In this document: piece after piece, positions 8,680-18,176 of the stretch
Layout: each line of letters begins with the position of its first letter
Position numbering within the stretch: position 1 is the stretch's first letter
From: Candidatus Scalindua sp.
GTDB taxonomy: Bacteria > Planctomycetota > Brocadiia > Brocadiales > Scalinduaceae
Direction: 5' to 3'
Assembly: GCA_018670825.1 (NCBI GenBank)
Contig: JABHIW010000099.1
Span: 1-49,497, forward strand
DNA length: 49,497 nucleotides
Notes under the pieces: generated by a model
Seen by the model: only the letters and a program-made list of their open reading frames with translations
What the model was told of the DNA's origin: nothing
Databases searched by the model: none
Position numbers and translations under genes: made by a program

Positions 8680-8772
8680 AGTGATAGCCGAATGCTTTGC
8701 CTGTTTTTTTAAGCGTCTAATGCATGTGAATTCTATTTAAGATGTTGACCATAATATGTCTTTCTTTGTGGG

Positions 8773-8790
8773 CTCTGTGCCTCCGTGTGA
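8773..8790 (-). repeat. Right inverted repeat flanking the GxxExxY gene
   Basis: Reads ctctgtgcctccgtgtga, the reverse complement of the left repeat without its 8-base insert. It is immediately preceded by tttctttgtgggc, the usual extension of this repeat family, and lies 46 bases before the oppDF start. Confidence 0.65.
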
Positions 8791-8835
8791 AAACTTATAA
8801 TTCGTTTGTTGTTTTTTTAGTCACTTATTTAAACT

Positions 8836-10527
8836 ATGAATAATAAAAAGATACTTCAAGTTAAAAACCTCAAGGTTACTTATAAAAGTCTTCTTGAAGA
8901 GGTTGAAGCGGTTGCAGGCGTCAATATTGATCTCTATGCGGGGGAAGCGCTTGCTATTGTAGGTGAAAGCGGCTCCGGTAAGAGCACAGTTGCTTACGCA
9001 TTAATGGGGCTGCACAACAGGAAACACGTTACTGTTGAAGGTGAGGTTATGTATAACGGGCGTAACATACTGGAAAACTCAACATCCCAATGGCAGGACC
9101 TGCGCGGTAAAGAGATCTCTATGATATTTCAGAATCCAATGAGCAGTCTTACTCCCTATCTTACAATTGGAAAACAGGTAATGGAACCGATATTACGTCA
9201 TACTTTAAAATCTACTGATGAAGCAAGAAAGGAAGCAGTGAGTCTTCTGAAAGAAGTTGAAATCGGTGATACGGAAAAAAGCTACCACAGCTACCCTCAT
9301 CAATTTTCAGGTGGTATGAAGCAGCGGGTAATGATAGCTTCAGCCGTTTCAGCAGAGCCAAAAATTCTGATAGCCGATGAGCCGTCAACTGCTCTTGATG
9401 TTATTATCCAGGCAAAAGTCCTTAAACTGATGAAAAAGGAGCTTGTCAAACGCGGAATGACACTGATTTTTATCACACACGATCTCAGTGTTGTCGCGGG
9501 TCTTTGCGATCGGGTTGTGGTTATGTATCAAGGCAAAATTATTGAGACTGCTCCAGTCAAAAAACTGTTTGCGGAACCGGAACATGAGTATACAAAAAAA
9601 CTCCTCTCTGCAGTTCCCCGTGTCGATAAGAAAGTTGATCGCCTGATGATGAATGAGCAGACAAGAAGTAGAGATGATTCTGTGGAGAGTATCAAATCAT
9701 CATCAAGCAATGAAACAATTATATCTTTCAAAGACCTGCATGTTGAGTTTGAAAAACGAAATGGTATTTTCTCTTCTCATAAAGAGATAACAAAGGCGGT
9801 AAACGGAGTAAGTCTGGATTTATATAAAGGTGAGGTACTCGGGCTTGTGGGACAGAGCGGCTCAGGCAAATCGACGCTTATCCGTTCTATAGCAGGTTTG
9901 GTAAAATCCAAATCGGGGTCAATATATTATGATAATAAGGATGTTTTACCGGCTAATCAAAAAGAGCTACGTGCCATCCGCAGAAAGATTCAGATGATTT
10001 TTCAGGATCCGTACGGAAGCCTTAATCCCCGGTTTGTTGCTGGACGTATTATTGCGGAACCTCTGATTAATTACGGGTTGATGTCAGGTAAAGACGCATA
10101 TAAGAAGGTACGAGAGTTGATGGAACTTGTACAACTTGATCCTGACTGGATCAACCGCTATCCACATGAATTTTCGGGAGGTCAGCGACAGCGTATCAGT
10201 ATCGCCCGTGCTCTAGCATTAGAACCTGAAATTCTACTCTGTGATGAACCGGTCAGTGCCCTGGATGTACTAATTCAGACTGACGTGCTTAACCTTTTGA
10301 AAGAGATAAGATCCCGAATGAATCTTACCATGCTCTTCGTCTCACACGACCTTGCTGTAGTTCGCTATGTGGCAGACAGGGTAGCAGTAATGAAGATGGG
10401 TAAGATTGTCGAACTAAAGACTGCCGATGATATTTATGCAAAAGCCGAACACCCCTACACACAACAACTCCTGGATGCTATCCCAATACCTGATCCTTCT
10501 GTTGAGCAGAAAAGAATACGTTGTTGA
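8836..10527 (+). CDS. Fused OppD-OppF ATPase of the oligopeptide ABC transporter
   Basis: A 563-residue protein with two complete ABC ATPase domains joined by a serine-rich linker (about residues 270-295). Domain 1 (about 5-260) has Walker A GESGSGKST (43-51), signature FSGGMKQR and Walker B ILIADEPST. Domain 2 (about 296-560) has Walker A GQSGSGKST, signature FSGGQRQR and Walker B ILLCDEPVS. Each ends in the oligopeptide transporter C-terminal motif ('EPEHEYTKKLL', 'AEHPYTQQLL'). This is the OppD plus OppF pair in one chain, as in GsiA or YejF. It powers OppBC. Its 715-base separation from oppC is due to the GxxExxY insertion. Confidence 0.93.
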   Translation: MNNKKILQVKNLKVTYKSLLEEVEAVAGVNIDLYAGEALAIVGESGSGKSTVAYALMGLHNRKHVTVEGEVMYNGRNILENSTSQWQDLRGKEISMIFQNPMSSLTPYLTIGKQVMEPILRHTLKSTDEARKEAVSLLKEVEIGDTEKSYHSYPHQFSGGMKQRVMIASAVSAEPKILIADEPSTALDVIIQAKVLKLMKKELVKRGMTLIFITHDLSVVAGLCDRVVVMYQGKIIETAPVKKLFAEPEHEYTKKLLSAVPRVDKKVDRLMMNEQTRSRDDSVESIKSSSSNETIISFKDLHVEFEKRNGIFSSHKEITKAVNGVSLDLYKGEVLGLVGQSGSGKSTLIRSIAGLVKSKSGSIYYDNKDVLPANQKELRAIRRKIQMIFQDPYGSLNPRFVAGRIIAEPLINYGLMSGKDAYKKVRELMELVQLDPDWINRYPHEFSGGQRQRISIARALALEPEILLCDEPVSALDVLIQTDVLNLLKEIRSRMNLTMLFVSHDLAVVRYVADRVAVMKMGKIVELKTADDIYAKAEHPYTQQLLDAIPIPDPSVEQKRIRC

Positions 10528-10778
10528 ATAAGGTTATTAAAATAGTCACAAAGTTTCCAAGACACAAATATTTTGCTTTGCGGATTTGGGTTTTTATTAC
10601 TTAGTATTTGTCGAAACTATAATGCCTTATTTTAAACTCTTAATCACGGTAAATAATTGCTGAGGCGATAAAGTGTGTTTAACGTATTGCACACATATGC
10701 ATTAAAATCCTATTGATTTTTATAATTGTATAAAGTACTTTGTTATTTAAAATCTACCCATTTTATAAGAGATCATCA

Positions 10779-11999
10779 ATGCCGATAGAAGAGTACTTAC
10801 AAAAGACAGTTCAGATCTGCCTGGGCACAAGTCCGGAAAATATGCTGAAAACCTCTCTGAGAATTTGTATGGAGCTTGCAGGAGGAGAGAGTGGCTCTAT
10901 TCTGGGAGAGGAGGGACCTGCATTGCAATTCCTTTTTTCAGATGTTGATGAACTAATCGGCCTCCGAGTCCCGTTTGACAGTATTGCGGGCGTTACGGTG
11001 AATAAAAACATGGTTGTTTACACATACGCTCCTTCTGATAAACGCCATTTCGACGGTGTAGACAAAAAGATTGCAAAACAGACAAATTATCTTTTAAGTA
11101 TTCCTATTCCTTCAATACATCCTTCCATAGATAATGATAAACCGGCAAAGAATGCGGGTGCAATGCAGATACTTTTCAATAAAAATGTTTTTCCGGAACT
11201 TGATGTTCAAAATCAGGCCCATGAGTTTAATCTCGTTGATTTTAAGAACAGCAAGCTTTATTCTGAAAAGTTAAAGAATGTATTTTTTATGCTCCCAATC
11301 ATTGCGTTTGGGATGGAGGTTATGACCCTTCGTCAAACCTCATATCAGGTCATACATGAATTAAAAAATAAAATGATATCCAGTCTTTCCTGGATGGGGC
11401 ATTTGAAAGAAGACATTTGCAGGTCAAATCCTGAAATAATTGAAAACGATGATGTGAAGGAGGATTTCGAACTGGCAGAATCTGCAGTGCACGAAGGTGC
11501 GGAACTTGCAAAAGATTATCTTCAATTCACAAAAATCTATAACCCTGAATTTTCATCCTGCAATTTGAATGATATCTTAAAAGAGACTGCATCTTCTGCC
11601 AAAGCTCTGGCAGAGAATTTCAAACTTGAAGGTTTTACCGTTGAATTAAACCTTGACAAAAATATTAAAGAAAATAATCTTGATGCCGGTAAACTGAAAA
11701 TGGCCTTTTATAATCTCTGCAAAAATGCGATTGAAGTATTGGCAGAATACAAAACTGAAAAACCTAAACTCACTTTTACATCCAACCTTAATGAAAAGGA
11801 GTTGTTTGTTTCCATTGCTGACAATGGTCCGGGGATGCAACCGGAAATAGCCGACAATCTCTTTATTCCTTTTAAGACTAAAAAAGAGGGTGGGACAGGA
11901 CTTGGTTTAACTATTACCAAGAAGATTATTGATCTGCATGTCGGCTGCATTAAATGTAAAACAGGAGAGAAAGGTACTACATTTGAAATTGTTATTTGA
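10779..11999 (+). CDS. Soluble sensor histidine kinase with GAF-like input domain
   Basis: About 406 residues from the ATG at 10779; the open frame extends upstream to a TTG at 10740, but the ATG start MPIEEYL fits better. No transmembrane helix is evident. Residues about 15-180 resemble a GAF sensor domain. The phospho-acceptor region is 'VIHELKNKM' (His about residue 193 from the ATG). The ATPase domain shows the N box (NLCKNAIEVL), G1 (DNGPGM), F-like box and G2 (GTGLGL). It autophosphorylates on His and should pass phosphate to the response regulator 50 bases downstream. The stimulus is unknown. Confidence 0.88.
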   Translation: MPIEEYLQKTVQICLGTSPENMLKTSLRICMELAGGESGSILGEEGPALQFLFSDVDELIGLRVPFDSIAGVTVNKNMVVYTYAPSDKRHFDGVDKKIAKQTNYLLSIPIPSIHPSIDNDKPAKNAGAMQILFNKNVFPELDVQNQAHEFNLVDFKNSKLYSEKLKNVFFMLPIIAFGMEVMTLRQTSYQVIHELKNKMISSLSWMGHLKEDICRSNPEIIENDDVKEDFELAESAVHEGAELAKDYLQFTKIYNPEFSSCNLNDILKETASSAKALAENFKLEGFTVELNLDKNIKENNLDAGKLKMAFYNLCKNAIEVLAEYKTEKPKLTFTSNLNEKELFVSIADNGPGMQPEIADNLFIPFKTKKEGGTGLGLTITKKIIDLHVGCIKCKTGEKGTTFEIVI

Positions 12000-12050
12000 T
12001 AGTAATTTACTGATCCGTATGAAACACACAGGACAGAAAGGAGAACTGTT

Positions 12051-12599
12051 ATGACTGAACATCTTGATTTTGAAGTTGAAGGACAATGTACTTCCTCCAT
12101 ATTCGATTCAATCAAGCAGAATTTACATTCGGAAAATAATACCGCGTTACTTATTGATGATGAAAAAGGCATCCGGAAAATGGTTGCTCGAAGTCTGCGA
12201 AACTTTGCCCCTAATCTTGAAATCTCTGAGGCTGCAAATGGAAAAGAGGGCCTTGAAGCACTTGCGAAAATCAGAAAAACACACAGGAAAGAACCTTTGC
12301 TCATTGTTCTTGACCTGAACATGCCTATCATGAATGGTTGGGATTTCATTAATGAATTGAAAAAAGAGTATGAAGAGGCCGGAAAAACCTTCGGCATTCC
12401 GATTATCGTCCTCTCATCAACCAGTGGTGAAAAAGGTGCTCTGTTTTTGAAGAAAAGTGTGCATGGAGGAAAAAGTGGTTACAACCCTCTGGCAACCGTG
12501 GCCAAAGAATCCTGTATCGAAAAAGCCCGCTATGATGCGAAAGACGGGAAAGGCCTTGATGCATGGCTCAAATTTTTCTTGAGGCCCGGTAAGATATAG
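12051..12599 (+). CDS. Response regulator, receiver domain with divergent C-terminal tail
   Basis: A 182-residue protein. An N-terminal extension of about 30 residues leads into a receiver domain: acidic pair 'LLIDDEKG', phosphorylation Asp in 'IVLDLNMP', and 'VLSSTSG' for the conserved Ser/Thr. The Lys position is probably within FLKKS. The last 40 residues diverge and contain no recognisable DNA-binding or enzymatic output domain, so it may signal by protein contact or act in a phosphorelay. GGAG lies 7 bases before the ATG. It forms an operon with the kinase just upstream. Confidence 0.87.
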   Translation: MTEHLDFEVEGQCTSSIFDSIKQNLHSENNTALLIDDEKGIRKMVARSLRNFAPNLEISEAANGKEGLEALAKIRKTHRKEPLLIVLDLNMPIMNGWDFINELKKEYEEAGKTFGIPIIVLSSTSGEKGALFLKKSVHGGKSGYNPLATVAKESCIEKARYDAKDGKGLDAWLKFFLRPGKI

Positions 12600-12740
12600 T
12601 ATCTCAGCAATTTTTTGATGATAACCCAACAGCTGATTTATCAATTAAGGAAAGAAAAATAAGATGTTTAAATGAAAAACATTGGTGTCATTGTTCCTTT
12701 GTGGCAGCAGGACAAACATAAAATCGCCTGAAGTAAATTA

Positions 12741-13544
12741 TCACAATTTTTGCTGGATACCCTTACAGAGATGTTTTAAATAATTCTTAAAAAGCTTTAT
12801 AAAAAAGATGATCATTTTCAGGTTACCTGGAGGATAGTAGATTTTTCCTTTACTCTTTGAAGAAGTATCTTCCGGAAAATCATCTTTTCCATTGAGAATA
12901 TCTTTACAAACCCAAGCTGGCCACTTTGCACTTTCAAAATAAATCATATTTATATTTCTTACATAAGAATAATTTATAGTCTTGAAAAAACCTCTTTTTA
13001 GAATGATCCCATTATCAAGTATTTCGTTGATTTTTTGTAGAATCGCACCATTTACCGGATCATTATGGTAGATTTCCCAAAATCCTGCAGGAGAGCCTGT
13101 ATACTTTCTTTCATCATCATGGTGAAATGACCAAACTCCATAGTGTGCTGCTTTTAAGATATCTCCTCTTATAATATTAAAACCATAACGCATGATAAAG
13201 TCGAGTTCATATTCTCTTATGGCTTTAACAGATTCCTCATCAAAATATTCTGAGAACTTTCCCTTTTTTGTAATTAATGGCTTAACGATAGGGATTTCTG
13301 AAAATTGCTTATCAATTTTATCTTTTCGACGAGGAGTCTTGTTAAACCAACTTGCTCTGTAACGTGAATAGAGATAACGATCAAAAGAGTTATTCTTAGT
13401 ATCCGGTCCCCTTGTATCAATTATAAATAGCTCAAGAGTTACATTATTCATGCTGAGAAGATAATCGATACTTTTTTTCTGCCATTCTTCCAGCATGTTG
13501 CCATGAAGCATTACGCCAAAACGAAGTTTAGATTTTATCCGCAT
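12741..13544 (-). CDS. Formyltransferase-family protein, short form
   Basis: A 267-residue protein resembling the formyl_transferase fold used by methionyl-tRNA and sugar formyltransferases. The recognisable core is 'DFIMRYGFNIIRGDIL', then 'GVWSFHHDDERKYTGSPAGF' and 'NGAILQKINEILDNGIIL'. The HH-D pattern replaces the usual HPSLLP-type loop. Related proteins in other bacteria often continue into a second, glycosyltransferase-like domain, which is absent here; the gene ends in a lysine-rich tail. It is divergent from the PIG-L/BshA pair, with 189 bases between starts. The substrate is unknown; a role in sugar or surface glycan modification is a guess. Confidence 0.65.
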   Translation of the reverse strand: MRIKSKLRFGVMLHGNMLEEWQKKSIDYLLSMNNVTLELFIIDTRGPDTKNNSFDRYLYSRYRASWFNKTPRRKDKIDKQFSEIPIVKPLITKKGKFSEYFDEESVKAIREYELDFIMRYGFNIIRGDILKAAHYGVWSFHHDDERKYTGSPAGFWEIYHNDPVNGAILQKINEILDNGIILKRGFFKTINYSYVRNINMIYFESAKWPAWVCKDILNGKDDFPEDTSSKSKGKIYYPPGNLKMIIFFIKLFKNYLKHLCKGIQQKL

Positions 13545-13733
13545 ATTAACAGTAATGATAAAAAATTTTCAAAACTATGTTTTCAAACGAGTACAGCTGT
13601 ACTATAATATCTTGATTATGAATCAGTTCAAAAATAACTTCCGCCTTCATAGCGTTGATATAAGAACCTCAGAAAATAATAAACCCTCCTCAGCCTCCAC
13701 TCATTATATTTTATAACTTTCTTAATTTAAAGA

Positions 13734-16700
13734 ATGAAAAAAGAAAAATTACTCTTTCCGATGATAAGGGCCCTTGAGATGGCCTCAACAGTGCTTCATA
13801 TAGGTGCTCACCCGGATGATGAAGATATTGGCCTTTTGTCGTACCTTTCCAATAAATATGCCATTCGTGCTGTATATTGGTCTGCAACACGTGGTGAAGG
13901 AGGGCAAAATAAGATTGGCCGGTATTCAGGAGAGTTATTAGGGATTTACCGCACATGGGAAAGTGAAAAAGCCCGAATGGAGGATGGGGGAGAATCTCTT
14001 TTTGGTCCATTTTATGATTTTGGATATTGTAAATCCTCTGAAGACGCTTTTTTAAAATGGGGAAAAGAAAATGTTGTTCGCGAAATTGTACGCGCCATTC
14101 GTTTAGTAAAACCGGATATTATTGTGTCTAGATGGAAAGGCGTCGCGGCTGATTTCCATGGTCACCACCAAGCTATAGGCTTGACGACCTTAGAGGCATT
14201 TGATGCTGCAGGAGATCCTACAAAGTTTCAAGAACTTGGAGAATCAGGTTTGTCTCCATGGGAACCTTTAAAATTTTACTATTCTACAGATAATTCAGGT
14301 GGAGATTATAGTGCCGGTGGAGCATTGAATCTATTTGGTAATAAAAATTCAGAATTGGAAACAAGGGGATTTTTGCGAATCAATACAGGAGAATTTGACT
14401 ATGTAAAAGGGAAAACCTATCAGGAACTTGCCTGGTCTGCCTACAATCAACACCAGACTCAGGGAATGGGCCTTGCCCCCGCACAGGGAGATTTTTTTTA
14501 CTACTTTTACTTACTAAAAGATCATCTTAATTTGTCTGATGAAGAAACAGGATTATTTGATGGCCTAGATTACAAACTAACCGGCTTATTAAATCGTCTT
14601 GATAATAGCTCCAATGAGATGAGAAATCAATTGGGAAAAGCGGTAAACCTTGTGGAGGAAGCCTTGGAAATCTTTCGACCGGATATGCCCCACAGGATTT
14701 CTTCTTTATTATTAAACGCTCTTGATTGCTTATTAGAGGTCTGTCATAGCCTAAAGAATAAAAATAAATCTAGAGAAAAGGCTATACTTGATTATCTTAC
14801 GAATAAAATATCTGACTTTAATAAAGTTATTGCTTCCTGCCTTGGACTAAAAATTGAAAGTCTTGCAAATCATTATAAGGTCACTCCTGGTCAGGAATTT
14901 ATTATTACCAATAAATTATGGAATCACAGTGGAGTAAAAATTGACAAAATAGCTTTTTCTATAAAGGCACATAGCGATTGGTCAATGCATAATCTTTCAC
15001 AAGAGTCCTGGGATTCTGTTGAAGGTACTCTCTATTCCACAGATTATAGAGTAAAAGTATCGGAAACTACTTCATTTTCTGTTCCTTATTGGCTTAGTGA
15101 ACCAAGACAAAGCTTCATTTATTCATGGCCTTCAAATGGGTCTTGTTGCTTGCCTTTTGGGGATCATGATATAACTGCAAGCTGTGATATTATTATTAAT
15201 GGGACTTCGCTCACCCTCTTTTGTCCTACCATAAACAGGGACTCATTTTCCGGAGGTTATAGAGAACTTCCGGTAACAACAATACCCCCCATTTCCTTAA
15301 AACCAAAAAAAGGTGAAGAATATTTACCCATTAACGAAAAAATAATCTACCTAGATATCATTGTTAGTGTTCACAATAATACGAAAGATAATATTTCCGG
15401 GCAATTAACCCTTGAACTTCCTAATGGCTGGTCCGGAAAGCCGGAAAGAATAGACATTAACCTGATTGGAGAAAGTGCTACTCAGAGTGGTAAGTTTAGT
15501 ATAGAAATCCCTGCTAACGTTCAGGAATCCAACTATTCTATTCCTTGTAAATTCAGACATAAAAGCAGGGAATATTGTGAATCAATTGATTATGTTCGTA
15601 TGGGAAATCCAGGAATTCCAGGCCTTCCCAACGCTTCAAATTGTATTAAAGAATGCATCATCATATCACCATCAAATGTTAATATCGATTTAATTAAGGC
15701 GAAATTTGTGACTGATCTTAAATACGGTTATGTAAGAGGGATAAAGGAAGATATTACTCAATCCATGCTCCATTTTAACGTTGATTTTAGCATTCTTTCT
15801 GATGAAGATATTGGGTATATTGACCTGTATCAATTTGATTCTATTGTAATTGGGCCTAATGCCTATTTATTGAGAGAAGAGATGAGTAAACACTCCAGTC
15901 GTTTCTTAAACTATGTAAAAAATGGTGGGACTTTGCTCGTTCTATTTCAGGGGTATGGGTATCAGGGAAAGAACTATACTCCTTATCCTTTTAAATATAA
16001 TCAACCTCATGATCGTGTAACCAATGAAACAGCAAAAGTCTCTATCCTGGATTTGGACAACGTGCTCCTTAAATTTCCAAACCAAATTGGTATAGGAGAT
16101 TTTAGTAACTGGTCCTATGATAGGGGAATGTATTTCTGGGGGGAATGGGACAAGCATTATCAACCCATATTATCATCAGCTGATATCGGAGAAGAACAGT
16201 TAAATGGAGGGTGGCTTACGTGCCAATATGGCCGTGGCAATTTTACTTATTTAGGGTATTCCCTATTTAAGCAAATACCTGCTGGTGTTTCAGGAGCTTT
16301 TCGTTTGTTTGCCAATCTCCTGGGACTTCCTTCTGCTCGGTTAAATGAAAGGGTCAGCTTTTTAAAACAAACTCCTCTTTTTTCCGAAGTTTCCCACGAA
16401 CAGTTAGAACCTATTGCCAAACTTATGTCAGAAAAATGGTCCAATGAAGGGGAGGAAATAGGTCGACAAGGTGATGAGGGTACGGAATGTTATATGATTT
16501 ATCGAGGATCGGTTGATATAATTAAAAACAAAAATGGAGAAGAAACAATCATTGCTACGGTTGGTAAAGGGGAATGTATTGGCGAGATGGCAATTTTGGG
16601 CAATAGTAGACGAGTGGCTACCATGAGAGCTCGAGAAGACACCCAATTACTGGTAATTAAAAAAGACCACTTTCGGGCTTTTTTGTATGAAAGCCCGAAA

Positions 16701-16748
16701 ATGGCAGTTCATATGATGGACATTATTTTATCAAGAGTGGGACCTTAG
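13734..16748 (+). CDS. PIG-L deacetylase with C-terminal cyclic-nucleotide-binding domain (BshB-like)
   Basis: A 1004-residue multidomain protein. Residues about 18-230 form a PIG-L/LmbE zinc deacetylase: AHPDDE at 25-30 and HGHHQ at 142-146 are the metal and catalytic motifs. Residues about 380-640 look like beta-sandwich (NEW3-type) modules, and about 690-860 resemble a glutamine-amidotransferase-like fold. Residues about 875-1004 are a cyclic-nucleotide-binding domain ('LFSEVSHEQLEPIA', 'GDEGTECYMIYRG', 'GECIGEMAILGNSRR'). BshA follows 2 bases later, so the deacetylase probably removes acetyl from GlcNAc-malate in bacillithiol synthesis. Ordinary BshB is about 230 residues. No signal peptide is evident. 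The ribosome binding site is weak. Confidence 0.8.
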   Translation: MKKEKLLFPMIRALEMASTVLHIGAHPDDEDIGLLSYLSNKYAIRAVYWSATRGEGGQNKIGRYSGELLGIYRTWESEKARMEDGGESLFGPFYDFGYCKSSEDAFLKWGKENVVREIVRAIRLVKPDIIVSRWKGVAADFHGHHQAIGLTTLEAFDAAGDPTKFQELGESGLSPWEPLKFYYSTDNSGGDYSAGGALNLFGNKNSELETRGFLRINTGEFDYVKGKTYQELAWSAYNQHQTQGMGLAPAQGDFFYYFYLLKDHLNLSDEETGLFDGLDYKLTGLLNRLDNSSNEMRNQLGKAVNLVEEALEIFRPDMPHRISSLLLNALDCLLEVCHSLKNKNKSREKAILDYLTNKISDFNKVIASCLGLKIESLANHYKVTPGQEFIITNKLWNHSGVKIDKIAFSIKAHSDWSMHNLSQESWDSVEGTLYSTDYRVKVSETTSFSVPYWLSEPRQSFIYSWPSNGSCCLPFGDHDITASCDIIINGTSLTLFCPTINRDSFSGGYRELPVTTIPPISLKPKKGEEYLPINEKIIYLDIIVSVHNNTKDNISGQLTLELPNGWSGKPERIDINLIGESATQSGKFSIEIPANVQESNYSIPCKFRHKSREYCESIDYVRMGNPGIPGLPNASNCIKECIIISPSNVNIDLIKAKFVTDLKYGYVRGIKEDITQSMLHFNVDFSILSDEDIGYIDLYQFDSIVIGPNAYLLREEMSKHSSRFLNYVKNGGTLLVLFQGYGYQGKNYTPYPFKYNQPHDRVTNETAKVSILDLDNVLLKFPNQIGIGDFSNWSYDRGMYFWGEWDKHYQPILSSADIGEEQLNGGWLTCQYGRGNFTYLGYSLFKQIPAGVSGAFRLFANLLGLPSARLNERVSFLKQTPLFSEVSHEQLEPIAKLMSEKWSNEGEEIGRQGDEGTECYMIYRGSVDIIKNKNGEETIIATVGKGECIGEMAILGNSRRVATMRAREDTQLLVIKKDHFRAFLYESPKMAVHMMDIILSRVGP

Positions 16749-16750
16749 CT

Positions 16751-17953
16751 ATGAAAATAGGAATAATGTGTCATTCAAGCTGTGGTGGAAGTGTAAGGAT
16801 CTCTGTAGACTTAGCGAACGCTTTGGCTGAAAGGGGTAATAAGGTGCATCTGTTTTCTCCTCATCCACCGGAACTCTCTTTTGAAAATAAATCGGGAATT
16901 ATTCTCCATTACCTGGTCCCTGGCAGACTAAACAAAGCGAAACGAAGTTTACTGGTAACCGAATGGCCGCAAAATAAAATGCGAGCTTTTGTTGGGATGA
17001 TTCTTTCATCTATAGAAAATGATTCCTTGGACATTCTTCATTATCATTATGCCCTACCTTTCGCCTTTGTCGCTCAAATCATAAAAAAAAAGTTAGGGTC
17101 GTTAGCCCCTCAAATTATTGGAACTCTCCATGGCACTGATGTTAGTCTCTATGGAAAAGATCCCGTCAAATCAAAGCAGTTGATAGAGTGCTTTGAAAGC
17201 ACCGATGCTTTCACTACAGTATCTCAAAGCCATGCTGACCTGGCAGTAAAATATTTTAACTTTTCCTCATCCCCTACGGTAATTCCTAATTTTGTGGATA
17301 TGGAAAAGTTTAAGGACAAAAATCTTTCAAATACGAAAAACAGTGATCTGAAAGCAAATCCACCTATAATAATCCATATATCAAATTTTAGACCAATTAA
17401 AGACACTCTCACAGTAGGAAAGATTTTCTCGTTAATCAAAAAAGAGATTGATGCTAAACTTTGGTTAGTTGGAGTTGGGCCTGACCTTGCTGGTCTCAAA
17501 AGATTCTTTAAGGAAAAGGGGATTGAAAAAAGTGTTTATTATTGGGGATTTAAACAGGACTATACCCATATTCTGCGCAGAGCTGATTTATCCTTAATAA
17601 CAAGTCTTTCCGAAAGCTTTAGCCTGTTTACCCTTGAATCACTGGCGTCTAAAGTGCCCGTTTTAGCCACTAATGTTGGGGGATTATCTGATTTAGTGAT
17701 ACCGGAGAAAACAGGATTTCTATTTCCTTTAGGAGATATTCATTTAGCCTCTCGTTTGGCCCTCAATTTTTTTTCCGACAGTGATAAACAAAAGTTACTG
17801 AAAACGAATGCAAGAGAGCATTCGTACAACTTTACATTAGAATCGAGTGTTTGTGCCTACGAAGAACTTTATAAAAGTAGAATGAGGTACTATCAGCTAA
17901 ATAAACCTCCAGACCGCAGAGTGGTTTTCAGTAAGGACCTCAATTTTAATTAG
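16751..17953 (+). CDS. bshA: N-acetyl-alpha-D-glucosaminyl L-malate synthase-like glycosyltransferase (BshA)
   Basis: A 400-residue GT4 glycosyltransferase. Several blocks match BshA of Bacillus as I remember it: 'GIMCHSSCGGS' near the start, 'LDILHYHYALP', 'TLHGTDVSLYGKDP', 'IIHISNFRPIKD' and 'PNFVDMEKF'. The ExxxxxxxE nucleotide-sugar motif is E288 to E296 (SESFSLFTLESL), followed by 'NVGGLSDLV'. BshA joins UDP-GlcNAc and L-malate, the first step to bacillithiol. It starts 2 bases after the PIG-L gene, which would supply the second, deacetylation step. The cysteine-adding BshC is not in the window. Confidence is high for GT4 and good for BshA. Confidence 0.78.
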   Translation: MKIGIMCHSSCGGSVRISVDLANALAERGNKVHLFSPHPPELSFENKSGIILHYLVPGRLNKAKRSLLVTEWPQNKMRAFVGMILSSIENDSLDILHYHYALPFAFVAQIIKKKLGSLAPQIIGTLHGTDVSLYGKDPVKSKQLIECFESTDAFTTVSQSHADLAVKYFNFSSSPTVIPNFVDMEKFKDKNLSNTKNSDLKANPPIIIHISNFRPIKDTLTVGKIFSLIKKEIDAKLWLVGVGPDLAGLKRFFKEKGIEKSVYYWGFKQDYTHILRRADLSLITSLSESFSLFTLESLASKVPVLATNVGGLSDLVIPEKTGFLFPLGDIHLASRLALNFFSDSDKQKLLKTNAREHSYNFTLESSVCAYEELYKSRMRYYQLNKPPDRRVVFSKDLNFN

Positions 17954-18176
17954 TCCTTCATTTTATCTTGAAGGTTTTGATAAATTTGCGGGTTATAAGA
18001 TTATTAGAATAAATATATAACTTTTCAAGTATTGCATTTCCAGACGACATCTGAACTATTGCTAGCTTGTTGTCTTAGTCCATTCGTAGCAGAAGGTGCC
18101 AGAACTTTGCAGTCAAGTGGGGAATTTGTCCCATCTCTTGTCATTCGGATAACACATCCAATCCCGGCCATTTATT

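Noticed and set aside
11708..12397. 229-residue minus-strand frame opposite the kinase and response regulator genes
   Set aside because: It spans two real genes in antisense and has no family features.
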